A stretch of DNA of 64,000 nucleotides, taken from contig NZ_CP022436.1 of the NCBI RefSeq assembly GCF_002224285.1, forward strand, positions 2,604,001 through 2,668,000, read 5' to 3'. The notes beneath the pieces are model-generated. The model saw nothing but the letters and a program-made list of their open reading frames with translations. It searched no databases and was not told the DNA's origin. This document shows positions 50,904-59,874 of this stretch, piece after piece. The position numbers and the translations under genes are program-made. Each line of letters starts with the position of its first letter. The first letter of the stretch is position 1. Source of the DNA: Arthrobacter sp. YN. Lineage in GTDB: Bacteria; Actinomycetota; Actinomycetes; Actinomycetales; Micrococcaceae.

Positions 50904-52051
50904 TGGGCGGCAGCGGCTGACTGGAGCCGTTCCAATGGCACCATGCCCGCATAGATGCGGCCGTCGTCGAGAATCAAGATGCTGACCAGCGACGTCGTCA
51001 ACGCACGGCCGCCGGCAACAGGTTGCAGTGCCTGGGACAGCTGGGGGTTTGACGTGAGACCGGCAGGGGCTGAGCCTGCCGGCAAGGCAACAACGGACTC
51101 CCAACCCTCACCACTTACGGTGGGGCGGGGCCGGTTAAGTTCCGGCGCAATCTCCGGTGTGGGCGTGCCGGGAGCGGCCATGGTGGGAACCGGCTTGGGA
51201 GGGAGTGCCTTCTCCGTCACGGTGGCGCCCGGCGGCGGGGTGAACTCGAACAACGCAGCATCCGGGGTGGACAGGTTCAACTCAGTGAAGGCCAGTGAAT
51301 ACGCGGGGTCGGACTGGCCCTTGGCGCGCACTTCGACGCCCAGCGGCAGGCCGGTGCCAGCATCAACATCGATCGTCACGGACTCAACCAAGGTAGCGGT
51401 GCTGCGGGGATGGAGGCTGAGCCGGTACGCACTGCCGCCGGCAACCGAGGAGGAATCCCCCACGGAGACCTCGGTGCTGTCGTCGATCGCCGCCAGGAAA
51501 CGGCTGGCCATGGCCTCGGGCGTGGGCAGGTCCCGTGAGGACATGTCCGGTGAAGGCCGGTCCGATGAGGAGGTGGGCGGAAGCGACGGCCTGGGGCCCG
51601 CGAAGGACGGGACCTCGGCTGGAGATGGCTGTGGCGCAGTTAAGTGCGTGGCGCTGTTGTCCGCCGAGTTGTAGAACCAGGCATCGCCTCCGTTGATCAC
51701 CACGTCACGCTCGGCCATGCGGTCCATGATCTGCAACCGGGCCTTGGACGGACCGTCGACGTAAACCCGGGCTGTGTGCGAGCCGGTCAACAACTCCATC
51801 GCCGAGGCCGCCCCGGGGGCAATGCCCGGGCCCGCCGCGGGAATTTCCGGCAACCCCAAGGCGGCAGTTTGTTCTACGGTGCCGGACAACGCCCGGACCT
51901 CTGTGCGGGCAATCATTGCCAGGATTTCGTCAGCGGTCTTGGCAGGGAGGGAAACGGTGGCACCGGCTTGAACCGAGCCGAACACGGCAGCCGTCGCTGC
52001 AACAAGGGCGATCACGCCGGCAGGCAGCCACCGCTGCTTGGACCGCGCCAT
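50900..52051 (-). CDS. LolA-like secreted/membrane-anchored protein
   Basis: A 383-residue protein with an N-terminal membrane-spanning signal (WLPAGVIALVAATAAVFGSVQAGATVSL). It is followed by a region resembling the LolA/LppX outer-membrane-lipoprotein-sorting fold (SGTVEQTAALGLPEIP, DAWFYNSADNSATHL, VTIDVDAGTGLPLGVEVRAKGQSDPAYSLAFTELNLSTPDAALFEFTPPPGA). A Pro/Ser-rich insert spans about residues 145-180. Proteins of this kind bind lipids or act as anti-sigma accessory factors. It overlaps the ABC ATPase gene, suggesting a chaperone or sensor for the exporter. The ATG at 52051 is preferred; GTG and TTG lie 2-3 codons upstream. Confidence 0.75.
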   Translation of the reverse strand: MARSKQRWLPAGVIALVAATAAVFGSVQAGATVSLPAKTADEILAMIARTEVRALSGTVEQTAALGLPEIPAAGPGIAPGAASAMELLTGSHTARVYVDGPSKARLQIMDRMAERDVVINGGDAWFYNSADNSATHLTAPQPSPAEVPSFAGPRPSLPPTSSSDRPSPDMSSRDLPTPEAMASRFLAAIDDSTEVSVGDSSSVAGGSAYRLSLHPRSTATLVESVTIDVDAGTGLPLGVEVRAKGQSDPAYSLAFTELNLSTPDAALFEFTPPPGATVTEKALPPKPVPTMAAPGTPTPEIAPELNRPRPTVSGEGWESVVALPAGSAPAGLTSNPQLSQALQPVAGGRALTTSLVSILILDDGRIYAGMVPLERLQSAAAAQ

Positions 52052-52126
52052 TGTCACCAACCACCGATCGTGAAAGGCATGAACCCAGACTACTCCGGTT
52101 ACCTGTGCGGATCACCTGTCCGGGCA

Positions 52127-53020
52127 TCAGTCCTTGATGAGTTGGCGCGCCAGTTCCACGGCCCCGTGGACCGGGGTTTGCGAGAGTATCCGGATCGATG
52201 ACGGATCTTCCAGGGAGACCTTCCGGGCAACAGAGCCGGCGAGTTGGCTGTGGTTCACCAGTAAGCTGCCGGCCATGACCAGCGGCAGGTCCAAGCCGAG
52301 CTCTCCCAGTACCTGCCTGGCCAGACTTGCCAAATGGTGGGCGGCCTCCGCCTGGATCCGCACGGCTGCCGAGTCGCCTTCGGCGGCGAGTTCAAGGACC
52401 AGCGGGGCGAGCGTCGCCCAGTGATCCGGCTCCGGCTTGGCGTAGAAGGAATCCATGAGTTGCAAGGCGTCCACATTGGCCGTCGCGGCCATCAGCGAGC
52501 GGACCAACGTCCCGGGTTCCAAGCCTGCATAGTACTCCCGGAGGGCTTCACGCACGGCGTCACGCACCACGGAGTAGCCACCGCCCTCGTCGCCCAGCAA
52601 GTAGCCATAGCCGCCACTGCGGGCTTCCAACCCGTCTCCGTTTCTGCCCCAGGCCACCGAACCGGTACCCGCAACCAGGACAACCCCGGCATCCAGGCCG
52701 GCTGCGGCGAGGACGATGCGCGTGTCATGGACTACCTCGATGCGGGCGCCCGGGAAGTGTTCAGTCAGGAGTGCCGACAGCACAGCCCGGCTGGCCGGGG
52801 TGTCGGCGCCGGCCGCGCCAGCACATACGGCTTCGATTCCGCTGCCCACACTCGTGGCAATCCTTCGCAGAACTGCGTCGGCTCCTTGGTGGCCCACTGA
52901 GGAAAGATTGGCGCTCGCTTCGGTGATTTCGACGCCCCCGCCCTCCGCGTGGGTTCCGTCCCAGCGAACTGCATGCGTCTTGGAGCCGCCAATGTGCAGG
53001 CCGAGAACCGCCGGCGTCAT
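52127..53020 (-). CDS. N-acetylglucosamine kinase-type (BadF/BadG) ATPase
   Basis: A 297-residue ASKHA-fold kinase. The phosphate-1 loop is [18 protein letters not shown] (about residues 5-22), and the central Gly-rich adenosine segment is [19 protein letters not shown] (about 115). [26 protein letters not shown] (about 137-162) is the classic block of BadF/GlcNAc kinases. It probably phosphorylates an amino sugar recycled from chitin or cell wall. Divergent from a DasR-like GntR regulator with a matching operator between them, which supports the GlcNAc assignment. Confidence 0.85.
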   Translation of the reverse strand: MTPAVLGLHIGGSKTHAVRWDGTHAEGGGVEITEASANLSSVGHQGADAVLRRIATSVGSGIEAVCAGAAGADTPASRAVLSALLTEHFPGARIEVVHDTRIVLAAAGLDAGVVLVAGTGSVAWGRNGDGLEARSGGYGYLLGDEGGGYSVVRDAVREALREYYAGLEPGTLVRSLMAATANVDALQLMDSFYAKPEPDHWATLAPLVLELAAEGDSAAVRIQAEAAHHLASLARQVLGELGLDLPLVMAGSLLVNHSQLAGSVARKVSLEDPSSIRILSQTPVHGAVELARQLIKD

Positions 53021-53187
53021 CGCCGGGCCGCCGTTTCATCTGTTCCGGTCAACGAGGCAACGCCGGCAGTGGAGCTGTCCCCGGACCTCTTCCCGCCGTT
53101 TTCACGGAACTGCTGTATATCCTCCAACTGACGTCCCTTCGTTTCCTGGCTTTGTCAGGTCAGTATGGTCACATGAGCCCAGTTCAC

Positions 53188-53203
53188 ATTGGCATAGACC
53201 AAT
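53188..53203. promoter_or_regulatory. DasR/NagR-like operator (dre box)
   Basis: ATTGGCATAGACCAAT lies between the kinase gene and the GntR gene. The core TGGCATAGACCA matches the DasR/NagR core TGGTCTAGACCA at 10 of 12 bases, and the outer bases keep the palindrome. It is 28 bases from the regulator start. Known DasR sites control amino-sugar genes, which fits the neighbours. Confidence 0.7.
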
Positions 53204-53231
53204 TGTGTTGTCCACAAGTAGGATGTCCAAT

Positions 53232-53953
53232 ATGCCAACAGACGTCGCGCCGGCAACGCCCAAGTACTACCTCCTCAAGACCGAGGTTCTCGGGCTCATC
53301 GCTGGCCTCCAGCCAGGAACGTTGATCCCCACCGAACGAGCATTGGCCGGGAAATACGCCACGTCCCGTACTACCGTCAGGCAAGCAATCAGCGAGCTGG
53401 TGGCCGAGGGCAAGCTGGGCCGCATCCAAGGGCATGGAACCTTTGTGGCCCTCCCAAGGTGACGCATGTCAGGCAACTGACGTCCTTCTCCGATGACGCC
53501 CGCAACCAGGGGCTGCGGCCGGATTCCCGGCTGCTTGCCCTGGATGTGGCCGGGGCCGATGCCGGCGTCGCAGTCCAGTTGGGACTTGAGCAGGGCGACC
53601 CTGTGACCCGGCTCGAGCGCATCCGGTTGATTGAGGGGGAGCCTCTGGCGCACGAGATCGCCTGGCTTCCAGGCAGACTGCCGCGCCTCAAGTCCCATCT
53701 GGCGAAAGCCGGTTCGCTCTATGCCGTACTTGCCGATGTCTACGGCCTCCGCGTCGCCGACGTTGAGGACACTGTGGAGACGGCCCTGGCTGGGCCGGAG
53801 GATGTCAGGCTGCTGGGGATCGAGATGGGTGCGCCACTGTTGGTGGTCCACCGGCTGGCCCGTGACGCCAACGGCACCCCGGTGGAATGGACCCGCAGTG
53901 CGTTCCGTGGTGACAGGTTCCGGTTCGTATCCCGTGTGAAGTCGGGAGGCTGA
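53232..53953 (+). pseudogene. GntR-family regulator (HutC/DasR subgroup), frameshifted
   Basis: The first frame encodes the winged-helix domain ([55 protein letters not shown]) and stops right after it at TGA 53460-53462. The following frame continues at once with the UTRA effector domain ([47 protein letters not shown]). Adding one C to the CCC at 53453-53455 restores a 240-residue protein. UTRA-type regulators of this group bind phosphorylated amino sugars, fitting the divergent kinase and dre-like box. AGGA lies 8 bases before the ATG at 53232; another ATG lies at 53223. Confidence 0.85.
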
Positions 53954-53954
53954 G

Positions 53955-54749
53955 GTGGCCAACTCGTCCTCGGGGGAGTCAATTATCAGGCGTCTGGTCC
54001 GGCTGGTGGGAGCGTTCGACGACGCCCACCTCACCATGAGCGTCGCCACCTTGGCCAGGCGTTCCGGGCTTCCGGTGACAACCACCTACCGTCTGGTGGA
54101 CGAGCTCTTGAATGAAGGTTTGCTCGAGCGCGAAGCCAATGGCGAGGTGCGGATCGGCACCCGGCTGTGGGAGCTGGTGTTCAGGAGCTCACGCATGGTG
54201 GGCCTCCGCGAAGCGGCACTGCCCTTCATGGAGGATGTTCAGTCAGTGGTCCAGCACTCCACCACCTTGGGAATCCTGGATTCGGATGAAGTCCTGTATA
54301 TCGAACGGATCGGTTCCCGGGATTCCCAGGTGGACATCACCAAAGTTGCCGGCCGCCTTCCGGTGCATGGAACCTCGTCGGGGCTGGTGCTGCTGGCCTA
54401 TTCGCCCCCTGCGTATCAGGACCTGTTCCTGTCCCGCACGCTGGAGAAATTTACCGATGCAACCCTGACCCAGCCCACTGACCTGCGCCGCCACCTGGCA
54501 AATATCCGGCAACAAGGGTTCACTTCCATGCCCGGAATCATCGTTCCGGAATCCAGCGGAATCGCGGTCCCCATTTTTGGCCGGGCGAATACGGTGGTCG
54601 CCGCCCTGAGCGTCGTGGTTCCAAGAAATGAAGAAAACGTCCCAGCCCGGGTGCCGGTCCTGATGACTGCGGCGCGCGGCATTTCACGGGCGCTGGGCTG
54701 GCGGGGAGAGCTCAAGGGCGCTGTCCGGCAAAGCAACGGAAGCATCTGA
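53955..54749 (+). CDS. IclR-family transcriptional regulator
   Basis: A 264-residue IclR regulator. The N-terminal winged helix is SIIRRLVRLVGAFDDAHLTMSVATLARRSGLPVTTTYRLVDELLNEGLLER (about 8-60). The effector domain includes VLYIERIGSRDSQVDITKVAGRLPVHGTSSGLVLLAY (about 112-150) and GIAVPIFGRANTVVAALSVVV (about 200). It starts with GTG one base after the GntR frame ends, so it may be coupled to it, and precedes an SDR-FAD dehydrogenase-Dabb operon. A palindrome between them is a likely target. Confidence 0.9.
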   Translation: MANSSSGESIIRRLVRLVGAFDDAHLTMSVATLARRSGLPVTTTYRLVDELLNEGLLEREANGEVRIGTRLWELVFRSSRMVGLREAALPFMEDVQSVVQHSTTLGILDSDEVLYIERIGSRDSQVDITKVAGRLPVHGTSSGLVLLAYSPPAYQDLFLSRTLEKFTDATLTQPTDLRRHLANIRQQGFTSMPGIIVPESSGIAVPIFGRANTVVAALSVVVPRNEENVPARVPVLMTAARGISRALGWRGELKGAVRQSNGSI

Positions 54750-54772
54750 TTCCCGTTCATCGGTAACCCTGT

Positions 54773-54807
54773 GGTTCCACTCACAAGTGCGCTGGCAGAG
54801 TGGAACC
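54773..54807. promoter_or_regulatory. candidate IclR operator before the SDR operon
   Basis: A perfect 9-bp inverted repeat, GGTTCCACT and AGTGGAACC, with a 17-base spacer. It lies 24 bases after the iclR stop and 118 bases before the SDR start. The TGGAAC half-site is typical of IclR-type sites. No clear promoter elements can be placed with confidence. Confidence 0.5.
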
Positions 54808-54925
54808 CAGCAGGGCATCACCGCCCAATCTCCACCTCATCAGGGCCCCAGGGGCCCTGTTCCGTGCTGCCCTGCGTCGTACCTGGGTTTCAGCAGCCGC
54901 AACGCCGCGGCAGGAGGAGTTGGTC

Positions 54926-55711
54926 ATGGATACAGCAATGCAGGCAGGGCAGGAGTCCGTCGGCGGGAGAGTGGCCGGCAAGGTCGCCGTGGTGACCGGG
55001 GGCAGGGGAGACCTTGGCGGTGCCACGGCCCGCCTGCTTGCCCACCACGGAGCGCTCGTTGCCAGCCTGGACCGGGCAGGAACATCCGCTACAGCAAGCC
55101 ACTCAGGGATCACTGAGTACGACGTCGATGTCACCGATGAAGCCAGTGTCGCGCAGGCCGTGCAGCAACTGACCGCTGATCTCGGCGCACCGGACATCCT
55201 GGTCAACGCGGCGGGAATCATCGGTCCGGCAGGTGCCAGCCATACTGCCAGCATGGACCAGTTCAACCTCATCTTCGACGTCAATGTCAAAGGCGTGTGG
55301 CTCCTGACCAAGCACGTTGTTCCGGCCATGATCGCCAAGCAGTCCGGCAGCATCATCAACTTTTCCTCCATCCACGGATTGACCGGCGGGCGCAACGTCC
55401 CCCTGTACCACGCCACCAAAGGCGCCGTCCGGCTCTTGAGCAAGTCTGACGCGGCGGCCTACGGCGCCTATGGAGTCAGGGTGAACTCCATCCATCCCGG
55501 ATCCATGAACACCCGGATGAGCAGGCACTCGGCAGAACAGTCGGACATCGGGGCGGAGGCCTACTACCAGCAACTGGTGGGCGGAAACCCGCTCCCACGC
55601 CAAGGCGAACCGGACGAGATCGCCTACGGAGTGCTCTATCTGGCCTCCGATGAGTCCCGGTTCACCACCGGCTCCGAGTTGGTCATCGACGGCGGTTACA
55701 CGGCCGTCTGA
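54926..55711 (+). CDS. SDR-family oxidoreductase
   Basis: A 261-residue classical short-chain dehydrogenase with VAVVTGGRGDLGGATARLLAHHGALVASLDRAG (cofactor loop about residues 22-35, Asp near 48 favouring NAD), VNAAGIIGPAG (about 95), NFSSIHGLTGGRNVPLYHATKGAVRLLSK (catalytic Ser, Tyr, Lys about 145-165) and SIHPGSMNTRM. The TGGRGDLG loop departs from the usual TGxxxGxG at the fifth position. AGGAGG at 54912-54917 is 8 bases before this ATG. First gene of a catabolic operon; substrate unknown. Confidence 0.87.
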   Translation: MDTAMQAGQESVGGRVAGKVAVVTGGRGDLGGATARLLAHHGALVASLDRAGTSATASHSGITEYDVDVTDEASVAQAVQQLTADLGAPDILVNAAGIIGPAGASHTASMDQFNLIFDVNVKGVWLLTKHVVPAMIAKQSGSIINFSSIHGLTGGRNVPLYHATKGAVRLLSKSDAAAYGAYGVRVNSIHPGSMNTRMSRHSAEQSDIGAEAYYQQLVGGNPLPRQGEPDEIAYGVLYLASDESRFTTGSELVIDGGYTAV

Positions 55712-55751
55712 CAGACCCCCCAATCCATCACGCCCTTTGAGAGGTACCACC

Positions 55752-57424
55752 ATGAAATTCCTGAACGGCACACCCTCCGATACCTATGACGTCGTCGTCG
55801 TCGGTTCCGGTGCCGGCGCCCTGACTGCAGCCGCCACGGCCGCACGTGCCGGCAAGTCCGTTGTCGTGCTTGAAAAGACCCAATTGCTGGGAGGAACAAC
55901 CGCCGTCTCGGGAGGCATGTTGTGGGTTGCTGACAACCATCATGCCCGCGAAGCCGGGCTGAGCGACTCCAAGGAAGCAGCAGCCCAGTACGTCCGCGCC
56001 GTTGCCAGGGGCCGGAGCCGCGAAGAACTTCTGGATGCGGCCCTGACCTACGGTGACACCATGCTTCGCTTCACTGAAGACGAATGCGGAGTCCGGTTCA
56101 TTTTCCTGGACAACTTTCCGGACTACCGGCAGGACTTGCCCGGTTCCGTGGAAGGCGGCAGGACTGTTGAACCTGGGCTGTACAACATTCGTGAAGCGCT
56201 CGGCGGCCTCGCCGTCCACGTCCGTTCCGATGGCCGGGCCCCATTCACCATGCAGGAGTACGAGACGTGGGGCGCCTTCACCAAGTTCCCGTGGGCGCAA
56301 CTGCACCAACGGCAGGAGCAAGGGCTGGTGGCCAAAGGCCAGGCACTGGTCTCCATGCTGTTGGCCAGCCTGGTGCGGGATGACGCTGCGCTGGTGGTTG
56401 GCGCCCGTGGGCACCGGCTGCTGAACGACGGCGGCAGGGTAGCGGGCGTGCAGTTGGCATCAGGCGAAACCTTCCATGCCAAGGACGGCGTGGTCCTCGC
56501 CACGGGCGGCTTCGAATGGGACAAGGCGCTGGCGGACTCATTGCTGGCCTCGCGCCTGTACATCATGTGTTCGCCGCCCTCGAATACCGGCGATGGCCTC
56601 AAGATGGCGCAGCGGGTGGGGGCACAAACCCGGGGAACCGGGAAGCTTGGTGGGCTCCGATGTCCATTACGGGAGATACGCGGGATGGTGCACCGGTTGG
56701 TACGCTTCTGCGTTTTGAGCGGCAAGGGCCGGGCTCGCTCATGGTGAACCGTCATGGCCGGCGGTTCGCCAACGAATCCCAGAACTACAACGACCTCGCC
56801 CGCTGCCTGCAATCATGGGATTCACCGAACAACCAGACCCTGAACACCCCTGCCCACGTGGTGTTCGATCACAGCTACCTGGAGCGCTACGGCATCCTCG
56901 CCCACCGGGCGGGTCAACCGACGCCGGCCTACCTGATGGAAGCCCCTACGTTGGCGGAACTGGCCGCGAAGATCGGTGTCCCCGCCGACAACCTGGCGGC
57001 CACCGTTGAACGCTTCAACCACTATGCAGTCAACGGCGAAGACCCCGATTTCGGCCGCGGCGAAAGTGCCTACGACAAGTACTGGGGTGACGACGACTGC
57101 CCTTGGCCCAACCCATCTTTGGGTCCGCTGCAGTCCGGTCCGTTTTATGCGATGGAGGTGGTCAATGGCGCCTTCGGCAGCAACGGAGGCGTGGCCATCG
57201 ACGGCCTGGCACGGGTCCTTGACGTCGACGGGGAGCCCATCCCCGGCCTGTTCGCCGCCGGAAACACTACGGAGAACGCCTACGCTGCAGGCTACCCTGG
57301 AGCGGGTGCCACCCTGGGACCCATCATGACCATGGGCTATCTGGCAGGACGCACCATCGCGGGCGAACCGGCAGAGTACACGTCCGCGGGATATATGGGT
57401 GTAGCAGCAGGAGTTGAAGCATGA
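55752..57424 (+). pseudogene. FAD-dependent dehydrogenase (KstD/fumarate-reductase type), frameshifted
   Basis: A flavoprotein of the family containing 3-ketosteroid delta-1-dehydrogenase and fumarate reductase. The N-terminal frame has YDVVVVGSGAGALTAAATAA, LLGGTTAVSGGMLW, and VVLATGGFEWDK. The C-terminal frame has MVNRHGRRFANESQNYNDLA, GIPGLFAAGNTTENAYA-type sequence and GAGATLGPIMTMGYLAGRTIAGEP. One G is missing from the run of four at 56632-56635; restoring it gives a 557-residue protein, the usual family size. It likely introduces a double bond into a cyclic ketone; substrate unknown. It is 40 bases after the SDR gene and overlaps the Dabb gene by 4. Confidence 0.87.
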
Positions 57425-57711
57425 TCCGCCACGCCGTGCTGTTCAAGTTCAAGGCCGACTTTCCCGAGGCAGACAAGGCTGCCTGGCGGGAGGGCCTGGA
57501 CAGGATGAAGGGCAATATTCCCGGCCTGCTCGAGCTCACGCATGGGCCGGATGTCCTCCAGCATGACCGGTCGTTCGACTACGCCATTGTGGCTGACTTC
57601 AGTGCCGTGGAAGACGTCGAGGTCTACGCCACGCATCCACTGCACGAGCCACTTAAGAAGTACTCCTATCCCAACAGCGAGCAGATCATCGCCGTGGATT
57701 TCACGCTCTAG
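57421..57711 (+). CDS. Dabb-family (stress-responsive A/B barrel) protein
   Basis: A 96-residue dimeric alpha/beta-barrel domain. MIRHAVLFKFKADFPEADK opens it, LELTHGPDVLQHDRSFDYAIVADFSAVEDVEVYATHPLHEPL is the core, and IIAVDFTL closes it. Some Dabb proteins are cyclases or decarboxylases in polyketide and aromatic pathways; others have no known role. It overlaps the FAD dehydrogenase stop (ATGA), so it belongs to that operon. It converges with the paaX-type gene by 4 bases. Confidence 0.88.
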   Translation: MIRHAVLFKFKADFPEADKAAWREGLDRMKGNIPGLLELTHGPDVLQHDRSFDYAIVADFSAVEDVEVYATHPLHEPLKKYSYPNSEQIIAVDFTL

Positions 57712-58574
57712 CCTGCCGTCTCCTTCAGGGTCCGGCGAACGAACTCCGCACTGGGCTCCGCATAGGCGGCAACGGTCCGGCCGAACAGTGCCGTGCCTTC
57801 GGCCCCGGGCCAGTCCTCCGGCAGGAATGCAGGAGGCAACCCAGGGTCGAGGTACGGAATGATCCGCCATCGGTCGATGCACTGCACGTAGGTGGAAAAA
57901 GCTTCAGCAGAAGGCTCTACCGTCCGGCCTGGAGATGTAACGCCACCACCGGTCGCGCCGGCCGAACCGTGCTCACGGATGAAGTCCCTGTGCAGTACGG
58001 CCACTGCTTCCAGGTCCCACCACTGGGAGGCTGCGTCCCGAAGGCTGCCGCCCACCATGGGTGTTTCCGTCACGAAGATCGTCGCCATGTCCCGGAGCGA
58101 CAAATCCGTCAGGATTTCCTCCACTTCCCCACGCAGTGAATCAGGGCAGATCCACAAACCCGCCGCCACGGTCCCGCAACCGATCCAGTGGAGCCGGCGC
58201 CGCAGCTGATGCCGCTTTTCCCGTTCCGTCTCCGGAATGGAGAAGGAGATCAGGCACCAGGGATCCTCCAGTGACATGCTCCGTGGGTTGTAGATCCGGC
58301 GGTCACCGCGCGCCAACATGGTGGCGGCCCCGTCTGTGAGCGTGAAACCGGGGACCCCGGCACGCGCCTCTTGAAGTACCACATCCTTTTTGCGCAACCG
58401 GCCCAAGGCGGTCCGGGTTACTGTTCCTGACGTGCCCAAGGCCTCCATGAGGGCCACGATGTCCTTGGCAGACATCCATCCGCCGGCGTCGCGCATGTAC
58501 AGGCCGATGACGGTACGCAGCAAAGAAGTAGTACTTCCCGGGCGGGAGTCCATGTCATCGAGGACAGCACTCAT
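57708..58574 (-). CDS. PaaX-family transcriptional regulator
   Basis: A 288-residue PaaX-type GntR-like repressor. The N-terminal winged helix is SLLRTVIGLYMRDAGGWMSAKDIVALMEALGTSGTVTRTALGRLRKKDVVLQE (about 15-68), followed by the PaaX domain (WCLISFSIPETEREKRHQLRRRLHWIGCGTVAAGLWICP). PaaX classically senses phenylacetyl-CoA. Here it lies 7 bases after kynureninase, in the kyn operon, implying a different signal, perhaps a kynurenine or anthranilate derivative. The ATG at 58574 is chosen; the extension to 58640 overlaps kynU. Confidence 0.87.
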   Translation of the reverse strand: MSAVLDDMDSRPGSTTSLLRTVIGLYMRDAGGWMSAKDIVALMEALGTSGTVTRTALGRLRKKDVVLQEARAGVPGFTLTDGAATMLARGDRRIYNPRSMSLEDPWCLISFSIPETEREKRHQLRRRLHWIGCGTVAAGLWICPDSLRGEVEEILTDLSLRDMATIFVTETPMVGGSLRDAASQWWDLEAVAVLHRDFIREHGSAGATGGGVTSPGRTVEPSAEAFSTYVQCIDRWRIIPYLDPGLPPAFLPEDWPGAEGTALFGRTVAAYAEPSAEFVRRTLKETAG

Positions 58575-58581
58575 TTCCGGC

Positions 58582-59820
58582 TCACTGCATTTCGGAGAGT
58601 GCGTCGCGGATGGCCGCCACTCCCAGTTCAACTTCGGCAAAGCTTGTGCTCAAGGGGGACAAGCCAATGCGCAGGCCGTGCGGGGGACGGAAGTCGGGGA
58701 TGACACCCTTTTCCCACAGCCTCGCCGTGACGTCTGCGAACAACGGGTGGTCCACGGTGATGTGGGATCCGCGCTCGGCCACATTCCGGGGGCTCACGAT
58801 CTCCGCGCCAAGAGGCACCAGGAGCTCCTCTGAGAGTGCGATGGCGTACTCGGTGAGTTTGATCGACTTTTCCCGGACCGCGTCCATCCCTACGGAGGCA
58901 ATCAGTTCCAGCATGTCCTTCATGGGCTGCATGGCCAGCACGGGAGGAGTTCCCGTGATGAACCTGCGCATCCCTTGTGCCGGACGATAGGCGTCCGTCA
59001 TGCCAAACGGATTGTCGGCGCCCATCCAACCCCAGATGGGTTGCTGCAAACGATCCTGCTGCGATGCGTTGACGTAGGCGAAGGCCGGCGAGCCGGGGCC
59101 GCCGTTGAGGTACTTATAGGTGCAGCCCACTGCGATGTCCACCCCCCACTTGTCCAGCTCCATGGGCACGGAACCTACGGAGTGGCAAAGGTCCCAGAGC
59201 ATCAGGGCACCTGCCTGGTGAACCTTGGCGGTGATGCCCTCGGCGTCGGCCAGGAAGCCTGACCGGTACGCAACATGGCTCAGGACCACCACCGCGGTCC
59301 TTTCGCCCAGCAGTCCGTCCAGGTCCTCCGGGCGCACACCACTGGCAGGGTTCGCAGCGATCCACTTGATGCTCGCCCCACGTTCCGCGGCAATGCCCTC
59401 GATGATGAACCGGTCGGTGGGGAAGTTGTCGCGGTCGATGATGATCTCATCCCGACCCGGCTGGGCATCCACTGCGGCGCGGATCATCTTGTAGAGCATC
59501 ACGGATGTGGAGTCGCCCACGGTGGTTTGCCCAGCGGCAGCGCCCAGCGTCACCTCGGCAATGCGGTCTCCCACGACCGTCGGCTCATCCATCCATTGCT
59601 CGTCCCAACCCCGGATAAGGCGGCTGCCCCAAGCCTCGTGCACAAATGAATCGAGGTTCCCTGCCGTGACTTTCAGCGGGCGTCCCAGTGAGTTGCCATC
59701 CAGATATGAGGTGAGCTGGGCGGCGTCGGGCGCGTAGAAGGCCTCGCGCTGGGCGGCCAGGGGGTCAGCGGCATCCAGTTCGGCCGACGTTGGCCGTTGG
59801 GTTTGCTGTGCCGTGGTCAT
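58582..59820 (-). CDS. kynU: kynureninase
   Basis: A 412-residue PLP enzyme that cleaves L-kynurenine to anthranilate and alanine. The PLP lysine is in DIAVGCTYKYLNGGPGSPAFAYVN (about residue 233). VVLSHVAYRSGFLADAEGI and LMLWDLCHSVGSVPMELDKWGVD (Asp and Ser-rich PLP contacts, about 175-220) are typical kynureninase blocks. GIRGWDEQWMDEP-type sequence lies near the N-terminus. Second gene after tryptophan dioxygenase, 54 bases downstream. A formamidase gene (kynB) is not visible nearby. Confidence 0.93.
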   Translation of the reverse strand: MTTAQQTQRPTSAELDAADPLAAQREAFYAPDAAQLTSYLDGNSLGRPLKVTAGNLDSFVHEAWGSRLIRGWDEQWMDEPTVVGDRIAEVTLGAAAGQTTVGDSTSVMLYKMIRAAVDAQPGRDEIIIDRDNFPTDRFIIEGIAAERGASIKWIAANPASGVRPEDLDGLLGERTAVVVLSHVAYRSGFLADAEGITAKVHQAGALMLWDLCHSVGSVPMELDKWGVDIAVGCTYKYLNGGPGSPAFAYVNASQQDRLQQPIWGWMGADNPFGMTDAYRPAQGMRRFITGTPPVLAMQPMKDMLELIASVGMDAVREKSIKLTEYAIALSEELLVPLGAEIVSPRNVAERGSHITVDHPLFADVTARLWEKGVIPDFRPPHGLRIGLSPLSTSFAEVELGVAAIRDALSEMQ

Positions 59821-59874
59821 GGTTCCTCCTGCGGAAATATTGGCCCGGCGATAGCCGGGTGGTTGCCTGGGTGC

